Shown piece by piece: positions 18,346-27,477 of a stretch of 64,000 nt of DNA (the first letter of the stretch is position 1; each line of letters begins with the position of its first letter). A model generated the notes under the pieces. It did no database searches. It saw only the letters and a program-made list of their open reading frames with translations, and was not told where the DNA came from. The DNA is from Spirochaetia bacterium. GTDB lineage: Bacteria; Spirochaetota; UBA4802; UBA5550. The position numbers were made by a program, and so were the translations under genes. The stretch is from NCBI GenBank assembly GCA_009885955.1, contig VFJS01000008.1:20475-84474 (forward strand), read 5' to 3'.

Positions 18346-19650
18346 ATGTTTAATAAATGTATTTTTTTTGTCATGGCGCTCCTCCTTCCATTTTTTTCAT
18401 GTTATGAAGAAGGGAAAAGGGGCAATAGTGCCGGTATCGTGAGCGGGGCCGCGGGGAATGAAGAAATCTCCCTGGACCGGGCCAGCGTAGCTGTGCTGAA
18501 GAAAGATGTACCTCTGCCGCAGGCTAAAAAGAAATGGACCGTCCTTGTCTACATGGACGGCGACAACAACCTCTCTCCATTCAGTTCGCTGGACATTGAG
18601 GAGATGATAAAAACCGGTTCCGGGGACAATATGAACATCGTGGTCCTCTGGGACAATGATCCCTCGCAGGACAGCGGAGCCTCTTCAAGGCACGGTTATT
18701 ATTACATAGAAAAGGGCGGTGTTGTGCTCCTGAAAGATACGGGCGAGGTGAACATGGGATCGGCTGCAACAGCGAAAAAATTTATTGACTATGCGATAAA
18801 AAATTTCAGCGCGGAACATTACATGTGGGTCTACTGGAACCATGGCGGCGCCGTTGACAGGCGTTCCCGCGGCATAAGCTGGGACGATACGAATGGCGGG
18901 GATCATCTCACTGAAACCGAGCAGAAAGGGATTGCAGACTATTTCGTAAAAAAGGCAGGGAAGAAAATTGATATCCTGGGCTTCGACGCTTGTCTCATGG
19001 CCACGGCAGAGATAGCATACCAGTATAAAAATACTGCGGACTACCTGGTTGCCTCTGAAGAGACCATCCCGGGAAAGGGTTGGGACTACAACTTTCTCTC
19101 GAAAATAAAAACTACACCATCAATTTCACCCGTTAACCTTGCCAAGCAGGTACTGGCATATTATAAAAAATTTTACACCCCTACAGGAGATGGCGGCAGT
19201 GCGACACTTTCAGTGATGGACCTTGCTCATGCCGGAGATCTTGCCAGGGCAATTGATGACTTTTCTCTCGCAGCAATGAAAAGTGGAGTTTCAGGGGCGG
19301 AATTCAAAAAAATTTCCCAGGGACTGCCCATGTTTGGAGCATATTCCTCCGGAACTAAAAAATATTATTTCACCAGGGACCTCTATGAATATTTTGAAAA
19401 GGCGTCAGTCCTGTCATCCCTTCCTAAAAGCGTGAAAGATAAGGCTAAAAGAGCCATGTCCGTCATTAAAAGCAGCGGACTGGTTGCCGGTGAGTGGCAT
19501 GGGAGCGACTGGAGCGGCAGGGCGCAGGGTGTGGCCATGACCTTTAAGTATGCGACAAAGGTTTACCGGGAACTTGAACTGTGCAAAGACACCTCCTGGG
19601 ATGAATTTCTTAACTGGGCAGGTTTTCCCGACAGTGATGCGGCGTATTGA
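18346..19650 (+). CDS. Clostripain-family (C11) cysteine peptidase lipoprotein
   Basis: The 434-residue product starts with a lipoprotein signal (MALLLPFFSC, lipidated Cys about residue 19). The C11 domain begins at KKWTVLVYMDGDNNL (65-79). The catalytic His lies in VYWNHGG and the catalytic Cys in LGFDACLMATAEIAYQ, followed by SEETIPGKGWDY, a set characteristic of clostripain and gingipain-like caspase-fold peptidases. These cleave after basic residues and often need activating self-cleavage. The location is probably periplasmic or surface, tethered by lipid. Confidence 0.92.
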   Translation: MFNKCIFFVMALLLPFFSCYEEGKRGNSAGIVSGAAGNEEISLDRASVAVLKKDVPLPQAKKKWTVLVYMDGDNNLSPFSSLDIEEMIKTGSGDNMNIVVLWDNDPSQDSGASSRHGYYYIEKGGVVLLKDTGEVNMGSAATAKKFIDYAIKNFSAEHYMWVYWNHGGAVDRRSRGISWDDTNGGDHLTETEQKGIADYFVKKAGKKIDILGFDACLMATAEIAYQYKNTADYLVASEETIPGKGWDYNFLSKIKTTPSISPVNLAKQVLAYYKKFYTPTGDGGSATLSVMDLAHAGDLARAIDDFSLAAMKSGVSGAEFKKISQGLPMFGAYSSGTKKYYFTRDLYEYFEKASVLSSLPKSVKDKAKRAMSVIKSSGLVAGEWHGSDWSGRAQGVAMTFKYATKVYRELELCKDTSWDEFLNWAGFPDSDAAY

Positions 19651-19710
19651 TGACCTGATCAATGGAAGCACCAGGGCAACGTGATACCCTGCATTAAATA
19701 ATAAAATTTT

Positions 19711-19803
19711 GCCACAGAGGCTCAGAGACACAGAGAAAGGAGAGTTAATAATTCAGTATTTTAATTAATTCTGTCAAACTCTGTGCCTCAGTGTCTCTGT
19801 GGC
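19711..19803. repeat. Imperfect inverted repeat (25-bp arms)
   Basis: The arm at 19711-19735 (GCCACAGAGGCTCAGAGACA...) pairs with 19779-19803 with 21 of 25 positions complementary, across a 43-base AT-rich loop. It lies between the convergent C11 peptidase and tRNA-Ala genes, so it may end transcription from either side. CACAGAGACACAGAG-type repeats of this kind recur in many bacterial genomes. Confidence 0.6.
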
Positions 19804-19845
19804 TGACTCTCAGGCATCTACAAATTAATGGTATTAAAAATCTTC

Positions 19846-19918
19846 TGGAGCTGAAGGGAATCGAACCCTCGGCCTCTTCGTTGCGAACGAAGCGCTCTCC
19901 CAACTGAGCTACAGCCCC
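19846..19918 (-). tRNA. tRNA-Ala (anticodon CGC)
   Basis: A 73-base cloverleaf. The acceptor stem is GGGGCTG paired with CAGCTCC and includes the G3:U70 wobble pair that is the alanine identity element. D arm GCTC..GAGC; anticodon stem CTTCG/CGAAG with loop TTCGCAA, anticodon CGC (reads GCG); T arm GAGGG/CCCTT with loop TTCGATT. Discriminator base A. CCA is not encoded. Confidence 0.95.
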
Positions 19919-20027
19919 GGTACAGTTTTACATTCCAGCCATGCAGGATGAACATGTAATTCTGAATGGCTTTATATCAAGCACTTTTTGTCTTCGATAT
20001 ATGCCTATTTTCTGGCTGAGTAGTTAC

Positions 20028-20924
20028 CTATTTTTTATATATATCAAAGGCCGCCATGAGCTGCTGCATGATCTCGGTGTTCTTGTTGATGCTGCTGTCG
20101 ACAAAGAGCACCTTGGTATTGTCTGTCATACCAATGCTTTTCAGCGTATCCAGGTACTGGGTGAGGGTAAGGAGCGAGAGAATCTCCTGGGATGTTCCGC
20201 CCGTGGCCTTCTGTATTATTTCAACCGATTTCTGGAGCCCCAGTGCAATGGCCTCCCTTTCCAGGGCAATGCCCTCTCCCTGGAGGCGTTTCCGTTCCCG
20301 TTCCGCTTCGGCTTCCTTGATGGCCTGAATTTTCACCGCCTCACCCTTATTCTCCGCTGCCTTCATGAGCTGCTGTGAAGCCACAACCTCTGACATTGCA
20401 TCGGTTATGGTTGTCGGGAATGTCACATTCGTTATCTGAAAGCTGGCTATGACCATGCCCCACTCCTCAAACTGTTTTTCCAGGTCATTGCGGATATGAA
20501 GTGCAAGCTCCTCCTTCTTTTCTATGATTCCCTCGTGGGTCTCCCGCGCGATATAGGTCCTCAGGGAGTTTTCAATAATGGCCCCCAGTGACTGTACCCT
20601 GTCCTCAAGAACATAGGTGTAGCGCTTTATCCCCTCCTGGGTATCATTAACTTTGTATATCAGGTTTGTAAAAATATCTACGATGACCTTGTCCTTGGAG
20701 GGATATTTTCCTTCATTTGAAAAATTCTGCTGGCGCAGGGAAACCGTATCGCGCACCGATTCCACTAACGGGATTTTAAAATTAAAACCGGCGTGCATGT
20801 TTCTCCTGTATCTGCCGAAAAATTCAATGACAAGAACCGTATTCTGCTGAACTATGCGGATGTTGGGGATTATAAGTAAAATGATAAATACAAGAGAAAC
20901 AGAGGCAATTATTATTAATTCCAT
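20028..20924 (-). CDS. SPFH/Band 7 (stomatin-like) membrane protein
   Basis: A 298-residue protein with an N-terminal membrane helix (ELIIIASVSLVFIILLIIP), a Band 7/PHB domain (NTVLVIEFFGRYRRNMHAGF ... SLRQQNFSNEGKYPSKD ... VDIFTNLIYKVND) and a long coiled coil (residues 190-235, AEAERERKRLQGEGIALERE). It belongs to the stomatin/QmcA/HflK-like group that forms membrane microdomain scaffolds and often regulates a protease. The usual NfeD partner is not adjacent. Confidence 0.9.
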   Translation of the reverse strand: MELIIIASVSLVFIILLIIPNIRIVQQNTVLVIEFFGRYRRNMHAGFNFKIPLVESVRDTVSLRQQNFSNEGKYPSKDKVIVDIFTNLIYKVNDTQEGIKRYTYVLEDRVQSLGAIIENSLRTYIARETHEGIIEKKEELALHIRNDLEKQFEEWGMVIASFQITNVTFPTTITDAMSEVVASQQLMKAAENKGEAVKIQAIKEAEAERERKRLQGEGIALEREAIALGLQKSVEIIQKATGGTSQEILSLLTLTQYLDTLKSIGMTDNTKVLFVDSSINKNTEIMQQLMAAFDIYKK

Positions 20925-20998
20925 AAACCTGCTCCGATGATAAATTTTAACTGGTGCTGATATTTTATGAAATCCCGGGTCATGTCAAGCTCATTTTG

Positions 20999-21505
20999 TC
21001 AAATATGGAGACTGCCCAGAATGGCCTTTGAAAGAGTATCGTCGGGATAATGATATTCAGAATTTTCCCGGTTGGTGTCGGTTCTTTCAAAGATAAAAAT
21101 ATTGGCGTCAGAGGAGAGGAATACCTGGTGCCATACGGCTTTTTTCACATTATAGGCCCTGTTTTTTTTCAGTTGGAATACCAGAGGTTCCCCAGAGAGA
21201 TCATTGCCGTGAAAAAGTACCATGCCCGCGCTCCCTTCTGTGAGGATGAATATTTCATCAGTCTCATGATGCCTTTCGATGCGGGAAATTTTTTTGCTGG
21301 AAACCCCTTCGAAATATCTGAGTACTGCCACCCTGAAATATTCAATTTCCATTATCTGCCTGAAACCTTCTCCGGACCATTCCCCTATAGCAAGAAGGTC
21401 TTCGTCTATTTTTATATCTTTTTCCATTGGATACCCACACTGAATTCCGATTGTTTCGTCCCACAGGGCCGGGAATATCATAATAAAATAATATCGATAA
21501 TTCAA
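20999..21505 (-). CDS. Cupin-like small protein
   Basis: Up to 168 residues. The start is uncertain: Met at 21481 (MIFPALWDE) or the Met opening MEKDIKIDEDLL are alternatives to 21505. The core looks like a single cupin barrel: RIERHHETDEIFILTEGSAGMV, with paired His and a Glu as potential metal ligands, then VWHQVFLSSDANIFIFERT with a later His. Such cupins bind metals or small ligands. Specific function unknown. Confidence 0.65.
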   Translation of the reverse strand: MNYRYYFIMIFPALWDETIGIQCGYPMEKDIKIDEDLLAIGEWSGEGFRQIMEIEYFRVAVLRYFEGVSSKKISRIERHHETDEIFILTEGSAGMVLFHGNDLSGEPLVFQLKKNRAYNVKKAVWHQVFLSSDANIFIFERTDTNRENSEYHYPDDTLSKAILGSLHI

Positions 21506-22100
21506 TCATTATTTACCGGCAGTATTAAAAACATATTAATTCTTCTCTCATCAATGTCATCATCTTATTTTAGATAGCGGCAGTAGCTCACGGATTTTTA
21601 TCTGTATTGTCATATTACTATATATAAGGTATTTTTAAATAATCCATACATTTAATCTCATCATAAACAATTGTAACTCATTCCGGATTTTTGGGATTTA
21701 TAGAAAATTAAATACTTATTTTTACCAATGGTGCCCTCACCCCCGGCCCCTCTCCCGAAATAGGGAGAGGGGTGGTAGTTATATTTAAAATTTTTTAAAA
21801 ATGTGTACTTGCATGATTACTTGAAGTCACTTATAAAGGAAAGAAGCTGTTTTTTAGTTATGTATTCTTTGAAAAAGATGATTATTATAAAAGTATAGAA
21901 TACATGCATAAAAGCCCTCGCCCTACTGGGAGAGGGCGCGCAGAGCGCGGGTGAGGGCATTAGATTGATAAGATCAAAAGTATTTTATTTTCCAACATTC
22001 CGGACAGAGGCGCTATAAGATAAATTCCCATACTCCATATTAATTCTTGACAGAACATATATTTTTATAGCCGATTTTAGAATCATTAAAAGGAGGAACC
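21506..22100. other. Intergenic, 595 bp, largely repeat
   Basis: AT-rich divergent space between the cupin-like gene and the methyltransferase gene. It contains the second MITE-like element (21729-21965) and no convincing ORF. AAAGGAGG sits just before the ATG at 22101. Confidence 0.5.
21729..21965. mobile_element. MITE-like element, copy 2 (237 bp)
   Basis: Left end GTGCCCTCACCCCCGGCCCC followed by a hairpin (CCCCTCTCCCGAAATAGGGAGAGGGG with one irregularity). Right end CCCTCGCCCTACTGGGAGAGGG then GCGCGCAGAGCGCGGGTGAG and GGCATTAG. The right arm matches the complement of the left end of copy 1, including the adjacent TGCATAAAA, so the two copies are homologous in opposite orientation. The interior is AT-rich and noncoding. 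Confidence 0.6.
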
Positions 22101-22784
22101 ATGCCTAAACCGCCGCTCAGGATACAGACAACAACATTATGGGACTACCCTTCCCAGAATTACGGTAACGGGAAACAGGGTGATCAGGATTATACCGGGG
22201 CAACACCGTCATATATCATATGGAACCTCCTCATGCGCTATACCGGCAAGGGGGACCTTGTTGTCGACCCGATGTGCGGAAGCGGTACAACAATAGATGT
22301 ATGCAGGGACCTTGAACGGCGCGTCCTGGGGTATGATATAAAGCCCTGGAGGGATGATATTTTCCGTGCCGACGCCAGGAAACTTCCGCTTGAAGACAGG
22401 AAGGCCGATTTTGTATTTATCGATCCGCCATACGGCGACAATGTTGACTATTCCGATGAAAAAAAATGCATAGGGAAATTAAGCGCCGATGGCCCTGAAT
22501 ATTTCAAGGCCATGGACAGGGTGATAGATGAGATAAACCGGATTCTCAGGAACAGAAAATTTATGGCGCTTTATATATCGGATTGTTATAACAGGAAAAG
22601 CGGGCTGATTCCAATCGGATTTAACATCTTCGGGAGCCTGTGCAGGCACTTCACCCCGGTTGATATCATATCCGTGGTCCGGCATAATAAAGACCTGAAA
22701 AAAGGCAATTATCACAAGGCTGCAGAGGAACAGAATTTTTTTATGCGTGGATTTAATTATCTGTTTATTATGATGAAAAAATAG
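22101..22784 (+). CDS. DNA methyltransferase (N6-adenine/N4-cytosine type), orphan
   Basis: The 227-residue protein has SAM-binding motif I as DPMCGSGTT (56-64) and the catalytic motif IV DPPY (108-111, FIDPPYGDNVDY). Order I then IV fits the beta-like or short gamma N4/N6 amino-methyltransferase classes (PF01555). No target-recognition domain of usual size and no restriction endonuclease gene are present, so it is an orphan modifier or acts on another nucleic acid. A strong AAAGGAGG ribosome-binding site precedes the ATG. Confidence 0.85.
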   Translation: MPKPPLRIQTTTLWDYPSQNYGNGKQGDQDYTGATPSYIIWNLLMRYTGKGDLVVDPMCGSGTTIDVCRDLERRVLGYDIKPWRDDIFRADARKLPLEDRKADFVFIDPPYGDNVDYSDEKKCIGKLSADGPEYFKAMDRVIDEINRILRNRKFMALYISDCYNRKSGLIPIGFNIFGSLCRHFTPVDIISVVRHNKDLKKGNYHKAAEEQNFFMRGFNYLFIMMKK

Positions 22785-22850
22785 TTTAAAAATCAAGTTT
22801 ACCGGAATCCACGGAGTCATCTATTTTTAGCAGGATGATGCAATTATTAT

Positions 22851-22878
22851 TTGACATTTATTAAGGGATTATTATATT
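22851..22878 (+). promoter_or_regulatory. Promoter candidate for the HD-GYP gene
   Basis: TTGACA (22851-22856) and TATATT (22873-22878) are 16 bp apart, giving a leader of about 50 bases before 22935. Confidence 0.5.
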
Positions 22879-22934
22879 TATATATAAGAGTGATTTGTTT
22901 TGTATTTCCCAAAATTTTTCGATAACAGGCATAA

Positions 22935-24134
22935 ATGACAAATTCATCAAATAATATTGAAGAGAGAACTACAATTGATCTCGATTATTTAACACCGAAT
23001 AAATTTTTTATTTATCCGCTCTATTCCGACGGCGGTGAGAAGATACTGGACGCCAGGGTTTCTCTCACTAATGAGAAAATCAACGAAATAAGGGGAAAAT
23101 ACGGGAAATATGTTTATTATATAAACTCTGTCGCCAGCCCGGTAGTATCCAGGGAAAAGATAGACAGGGCAATAAATCTCTCAGCTGAGATAATGCGTGA
23201 AATCCTTCATTCCGATAAACTTGACAGCGAGACATACCATAAATCTGAAATGGCCATGGAATCGATAATATCCGACCTCACCAAGGCTGATGTGATGGCT
23301 CTGAACTTTTTGAAAAAGCTGAAAAACTATGAGGAATACCTCTTTCACCATTCTGTAAATGTGGGGGTGCTGTCCGCCCTTCTTGCTAAAAAAATGGACC
23401 GGTTCAGCAATGACGAGATTAAGCAGATAGGCCTTGGAGGATACCTTATCGATATAGGACAGATGAAAATAGACAAACAGCTGTTAAAACATAACGGGGC
23501 CTACAATGTTGCTGATCAGATTAAAATGAAGAGGCATCCCCAGCTCGGTTACGAACTCCTGAAAAAAATACCGGATGTAAATCCAATAGTGACCCAGACA
23601 GTCCTGTTCCACCATGAAAAGTTCAATGAGAGAGGATATTATGGGCTCCCGTACGCAAACCTCCCGCTGCCTCCGAAGATTGCTTCCCTGTGCGATGTCT
23701 ATGATGCCCTCACTTCACAGAGGCCATACAGGGATGCCTATACTCCGGCTTATGCATTGAGGCATATTGTCAATTCCATCAATGTCAATTTCAGTTATGA
23801 ACTTGTGAGCACATTCATAAACTACCTTGGAGGCATTTTGAATAACAACCAGTCCTTCTATGGGAAAAAGGACCTCTGCGAGTTAAATACAAATGAAATA
23901 GCCGTGGTAAAGGACGTAGGCAGGATGGATTACCTGAAGCCTGTAGTTTTCATTTTCTGCAGATTTAACAAGATAAAAAATCAGATTTCGGTTAAATTTT
24001 CAAACAGGCCTATAGAGGTAAACCTTGAGCTTCAACTTGAAAGGCATGTCACAAAGTTCATCACAAATAGCAGCCAGATTGAAGCGCTGAAGGCCCGGAT
24101 GGAAAAATCAAAAGCCCTTCATGATTACTTATAG
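22935..24134 (+). CDS. HD-GYP-like protein with altered metal-binding motif
   Basis: The 399-residue protein has a DUF3391-like N-terminal part (to about 120) and an HD-GYP-type domain: FHHSVNVGVLSALLA (His139), then GGYLIDIGQMKID where the family has HD, MKRHPQLGYELL (His201), LFHHEKFNERGYYGLPY (His226/227) and CDVYDALTSQRPYR. Two hallmark residues deviate: the His of HD is Ile172, and GYP reads GYYG. Canonical members hydrolyse cyclic di-GMP at a di- or tri-iron centre. Loss of this ligand suggests reduced or altered activity, perhaps a c-di-GMP receptor. A terminator follows. Confidence 0.85.
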   Translation: MTNSSNNIEERTTIDLDYLTPNKFFIYPLYSDGGEKILDARVSLTNEKINEIRGKYGKYVYYINSVASPVVSREKIDRAINLSAEIMREILHSDKLDSETYHKSEMAMESIISDLTKADVMALNFLKKLKNYEEYLFHHSVNVGVLSALLAKKMDRFSNDEIKQIGLGGYLIDIGQMKIDKQLLKHNGAYNVADQIKMKRHPQLGYELLKKIPDVNPIVTQTVLFHHEKFNERGYYGLPYANLPLPPKIASLCDVYDALTSQRPYRDAYTPAYALRHIVNSINVNFSYELVSTFINYLGGILNNNQSFYGKKDLCELNTNEIAVVKDVGRMDYLKPVVFIFCRFNKIKNQISVKFSNRPIEVNLELQLERHVTKFITNSSQIEALKARMEKSKALHDYL

Positions 24135-24237
24135 ATATACTCCATGTATGTTACCTGTAACTATGTAAATAAAGATGTCATACGATCTCTTTTTTTAACT
24201 TTGCTTCCCTGATAAACATTCAAAGATATACATTCCA

Positions 24238-24267
24238 GAGGCCCCATGAAAACTGGGCTGTTTTTTT
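24238..24267 (+). terminator. Rho-independent terminator
   Basis: A GC-rich stem (GCCC(C)A with TGGGC) is followed directly by TGTTTTTTT. It lies about 105 bp after the HD-GYP gene. Confidence 0.5.
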
Positions 24268-24383
24268 ATAAGAAAATAATAATTTATTGACAATTGAATA
24301 TCCCGGAAGATTTTATCTGTTCTTAATTGAAAATAATGGACAGTAAAATGGTATGACCTGTATTGAGGCATAAAAGGGATAAA

Positions 24384-25337
24384 ATGGCTGATCGAAAAAA
24401 AAGTGAACAGGATAAAAAAAAGAAGAAGGCCCCACCGGATAAACCCCGGAAGAAGGGCGCAAAACCCGGGAAGGGGATTAAAAAACCGGAAAACTCTTAT
24501 CTGGTAAGCACAGATGGTTTTAACTCAGAAGACAATGAAAGCCTGAAAAAATTCAGCAGGGAAGAACCCGGAGACAATAACCGTGCAGATGATGACGACA
24601 GGGGCCTTAAAATATCTCCGGGGGCATTACTTGGCCATCTCGATGCCTTTCGTTCACGCATACTCATTATCCTTGGCCTTCTTATCCTTTTTACAATAGC
24701 CGGCTTTTTTTTCTCCGATTATATCCTGGCGGTTATAAACGCTCCCTTTATTGAGTCCGGCCACAGGCTGAATATTTTTAATATCACAGGCGGATTTATC
24801 ATACGGGTGAAGACATCATTCGGCGCTGCAGTACTTCTTGTTTTCCCTTATCTTATTTACCAGATTAGAAAATATATCTCTCCGAAAATTTCCATAAAAT
24901 CGAGAAGATTTTTCAACATCTCCCTCATTTCTGCGATTTTACTTTTTTACTCGGGCATAGCCTTTGTCTATTTCATCATACTTCCTGCATCCATAAAGAT
25001 ACTTCTCGGTTTCATAGGCGATGAAATGACAAGCACAATAGGCGCCGATGATTACGTGAATTTCATCATGATATTCAGTTTTGCCCTTGGTCTCCTTTTC
25101 GATTTTCCGGTCATTGTCATGATCCTCACAAAAATCGGCATCCTCTCCCCGCAGTTACTCATTAAGTACAGGCGGCATGCCATTGTGGTCATCTGGATTA
25201 TTTCTGCCTTTGTGACGCCGACCCCGGACCCTCTCAACCAGGCCCTCGTGGCTGTGCCGCTTATGATTTTTTATGAGATTTCTGTCCAGGGTTCAAAATT
25301 CATTAAGAGGAAGAAGGATGAGGATGATAAAGAATGA
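24384..25337 (+). CDS. tatC: Twin-arginine translocase subunit TatC, with charged N-terminal extension
   Basis: The start at ATG 24384 is preferred over an in-frame TTG at 24363 because AAAAGGG sits before it. The 317-residue protein begins with about 80 residues rich in Lys, Asp and Pro (ADRKKSEQDKKKKKAPPDKP), then the TatC core of six helices: GHLDAFRSRILIILGLL, SFGAAVLLVFPYLIYQIRKYISPKI and AFVTPTPDPLNQ. TatC recognises the twin-arginine signal and starts folded-protein export. The core is of normal length, so the extension is extra. tatA is not adjacent. The Tat signal of the formate dehydrogenase in this window is a likely client. Confidence 0.93.
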   Translation: MADRKKSEQDKKKKKAPPDKPRKKGAKPGKGIKKPENSYLVSTDGFNSEDNESLKKFSREEPGDNNRADDDDRGLKISPGALLGHLDAFRSRILIILGLLILFTIAGFFFSDYILAVINAPFIESGHRLNIFNITGGFIIRVKTSFGAAVLLVFPYLIYQIRKYISPKISIKSRRFFNISLISAILLFYSGIAFVYFIILPASIKILLGFIGDEMTSTIGADDYVNFIMIFSFALGLLFDFPVIVMILTKIGILSPQLLIKYRRHAIVVIWIISAFVTPTPDPLNQALVAVPLMIFYEISVQGSKFIKRKKDEDDKE

Positions 25338-25381
25338 CAGCATCGATTACACATCCTGAATGTATGGGAAATGATGTCTGT

Positions 25382-26344
25382 CTACTGATGGGCCTCATCC
25401 GCATATATCAGGCCCTGCAGAATGGCTATGATTTTTTCTTTATCAGTGACGGTGACAAGTTCCCTCCTGACGCTTGACGCGTTCCTGATGCCGTGAATAT
25501 ATTTTACCAGGTGTTTCCTCATGAGGATGACTCCTCTGGCTCCATAGAATTCAATCATCAATTCGAGATGTTCAATTATCAGGCTGATCATTTTTTCCGT
25601 GGACGGTTTTTCCCCGGCAAATATCCACGGGTTGCCGATGGCGCACCTGCCGATCATGACCCCGCTGCACCTGGAAGAGTTGAGCCTCTCCATGGCTTTT
25701 CCCAGGCTGCTGATATCGCCGTTGCCCACTATGGGTACTGATGATGTTTCGGCAATTTCACGTATCACATCCCAGTCCGCGGTTCCCCTGTACCTCTGTG
25801 ACGCGGTCCTTCCATGGACGGTTATGAAGGAGATGCCGCCGTCGGCCAGGGCTTTCACAATGTCCCTGTAATTTTTACTCCCGTCGTCCCAGCCTATCCT
25901 GATCTTGGCGCTGACAGGGACGAGCGCCTTTGATACGGTCTTTTCTGTTATCTCCCGTACACGCACAGGATCCCTGAGAAGGGCCGCTCCTGAACCGCCG
26001 GAACCTGAAACCCGCATGGCCGGGCAGCCCATGTTCAGGTCTATGAAATCTGGTTTCAGGTCATTCACTGCAGCTGCAGCCTCTCCCATGATCTCAGGAA
26101 TTTTTCCGAAGATCTGAATCCCCAGGGGCCTCTCATCATCATGAAACTTTAAAAGGTCAAGGGTCTTTTTATTTTCCCGCACAATGCCATCAGCGCTTAT
26201 GAGCTCTGTAATTACAGGGGCGCCGGTAAATTTTCTCACTATCCGCCTGAACGGGGAATCGGTGAACCCGGCAATGGGGGCGAGGAATATATTGCCTTTG
26301 GTTGTAAGTTGATTAAATTGTTCGATTGGTGCCCGGCTATCCAA
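25382..26344 (-). CDS. tRNA-dihydrouridine synthase
   Basis: A 320-residue FMN TIM-barrel enzyme that reduces uridine in tRNA D loops. Signature IDLNMGCPAMRVSGSGGSGA contains the catalytic Cys107; LAPIAGFTDSPFR at the start and TVHGRTASQRYRGTADW further on are family motifs; VGNGDISS and GVMIGRCAIGNPWIF bind FMN phosphate. It is closest to the DusB type common outside enterics. The only in-frame start is TTG at 26344, with no strong ribosome-binding site. Confidence 0.92.
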   Translation of the reverse strand: MDSRAPIEQFNQLTTKGNIFLAPIAGFTDSPFRRIVRKFTGAPVITELISADGIVRENKKTLDLLKFHDDERPLGIQIFGKIPEIMGEAAAAVNDLKPDFIDLNMGCPAMRVSGSGGSGAALLRDPVRVREITEKTVSKALVPVSAKIRIGWDDGSKNYRDIVKALADGGISFITVHGRTASQRYRGTADWDVIREIAETSSVPIVGNGDISSLGKAMERLNSSRCSGVMIGRCAIGNPWIFAGEKPSTEKMISLIIEHLELMIEFYGARGVILMRKHLVKYIHGIRNASSVRRELVTVTDKEKIIAILQGLIYADEAHQ

Positions 26345-26453
26345 TTATTTGACCATGTATTTTTGATTTTTATTAATGTGTATCACCAATCCTAATTCCC
26401 GGCATCAGAAATCAACAATAAAAATGGATGTGAGGCTGATTGTATTCTTTCTC

Positions 26454-26482
26454 TTGACAAAAAAGGTGCCCCGGTCTATTTT
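26454..26482 (+). promoter_or_regulatory. Promoter candidate for the enoyl-CoA hydratase gene
   Basis: TTGACA (26454-26459) and TATTTT (26477-26482) are exactly 17 bp apart, about 70 bp before the ATG at 26552. Confidence 0.55.
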
Positions 26483-26551
26483 CTGGTAATTTTAAAGGAA
26501 CAGTTCTTATAAAATGGGCCTGTTCTTCAACCTGAATTTCCGGAGTATGCC

Positions 26552-27319
26552 ATGCCTGAACTTGTTTTGACAACCATTGAAGATAGAATAATGAAGATCG
26601 TCATAAACCGGCCTGAGAAAAAAAATGCCCTCACCATGTCAATGTACTCCGCCATGACCTCGGCCATAAAGCATGCGGAAGAGGAGAGGTCCGTCAGGGT
26701 CATATTTATAACCGGTTCAGGCGGGACCTTTACCAGTGGAAATGACATAGGCGAATTTATTCAAAACCCCCCTTCCGATGAATCGAGCCCGGTGTTCCTT
26801 TTTTTACGCGCCATAACAGAGGCCAGAAAACCCATTGTCGCGGCTGTTGAAGGCACTGCAGTGGGCATCGGTGTAACCATGCTTCTTCATTTCGACCTGG
26901 CCTACGCATCCGACACTGCCAGGTTCAGCCTTCCGTTTGTTAACCTGGGCCTTGTCCCCGAGGCCGGCTCAAGCCTGCTTTTGCCGATGACTGCGGGATA
27001 TCATGGCGCTGCTGAAATGCTCATGCTGGGAGAGCCCTTTGATTCATCGGCGGCCCTCAAGGCTGGAATAATAACAGGAATATTTTCAGGTCCGGGTTTT
27101 TTAGATGCAGCATGGAAGAAGGCACTGGACCTTGCACAAAAACCCCCGGAGGCGCTCATGCTTACAAAAGATCTGTTAAAGAGAAAATACCTGCCTGCTA
27201 TCAGGGAGGCTATAATGGATGAGAATAAGCTTTTCGTATCAAAGCTGCGCTCACCTGAAGCAGCGGAGGCATTCAGCGCCTTTATTGAGCGGAGGAAACC
27301 CGATTTTACCAGGTTCTGA
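26552..27319 (+). CDS. Enoyl-CoA hydratase/isomerase (crotonase family)
   Basis: A 255-residue crotonase-fold protein. The CoA/oxyanion-hole segments are VRVIFITGSGGTFTSGNDIGEF and AAVEGTAVGIGVTMLLHFDLAYA; FVNLGLVPEAGSSLLLP follows. The second catalytic Glu of true hydratases (GxxPExG) is present as VPEAGSS, whereas the first position carries Gly/Val, so isomerase or other crotonase chemistry is possible. No other beta-oxidation genes lie next to it; the acyl-CoA dehydrogenase operon is 27 kb away. Confidence 0.85.
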   Translation: MPELVLTTIEDRIMKIVINRPEKKNALTMSMYSAMTSAIKHAEEERSVRVIFITGSGGTFTSGNDIGEFIQNPPSDESSPVFLFLRAITEARKPIVAAVEGTAVGIGVTMLLHFDLAYASDTARFSLPFVNLGLVPEAGSSLLLPMTAGYHGAAEMLMLGEPFDSSAALKAGIITGIFSGPGFLDAAWKKALDLAQKPPEALMLTKDLLKRKYLPAIREAIMDENKLFVSKLRSPEAAEAFSAFIERRKPDFTRF

Positions 27320-27477
27320 TTGCAGCAATTAATGCATGAGTGAGAGAGAAAATTTTGTATGGGTCCTGTAGTGAATTTTACAATGGGAAGAAAAAAATCT
27401 CTTGACATGCCGGTTCCGGCGAAAAAATTACTGAAAGCGGTTATATTTAATTATTTTCTGTACATAAAAGCTTTATG

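Noticed and set aside
22101..22784. Restriction-modification system
   Set aside because: Only a methyltransferase is present; neighbours are an intergenic repeat and an HD-GYP gene, with no endonuclease or specificity subunit.
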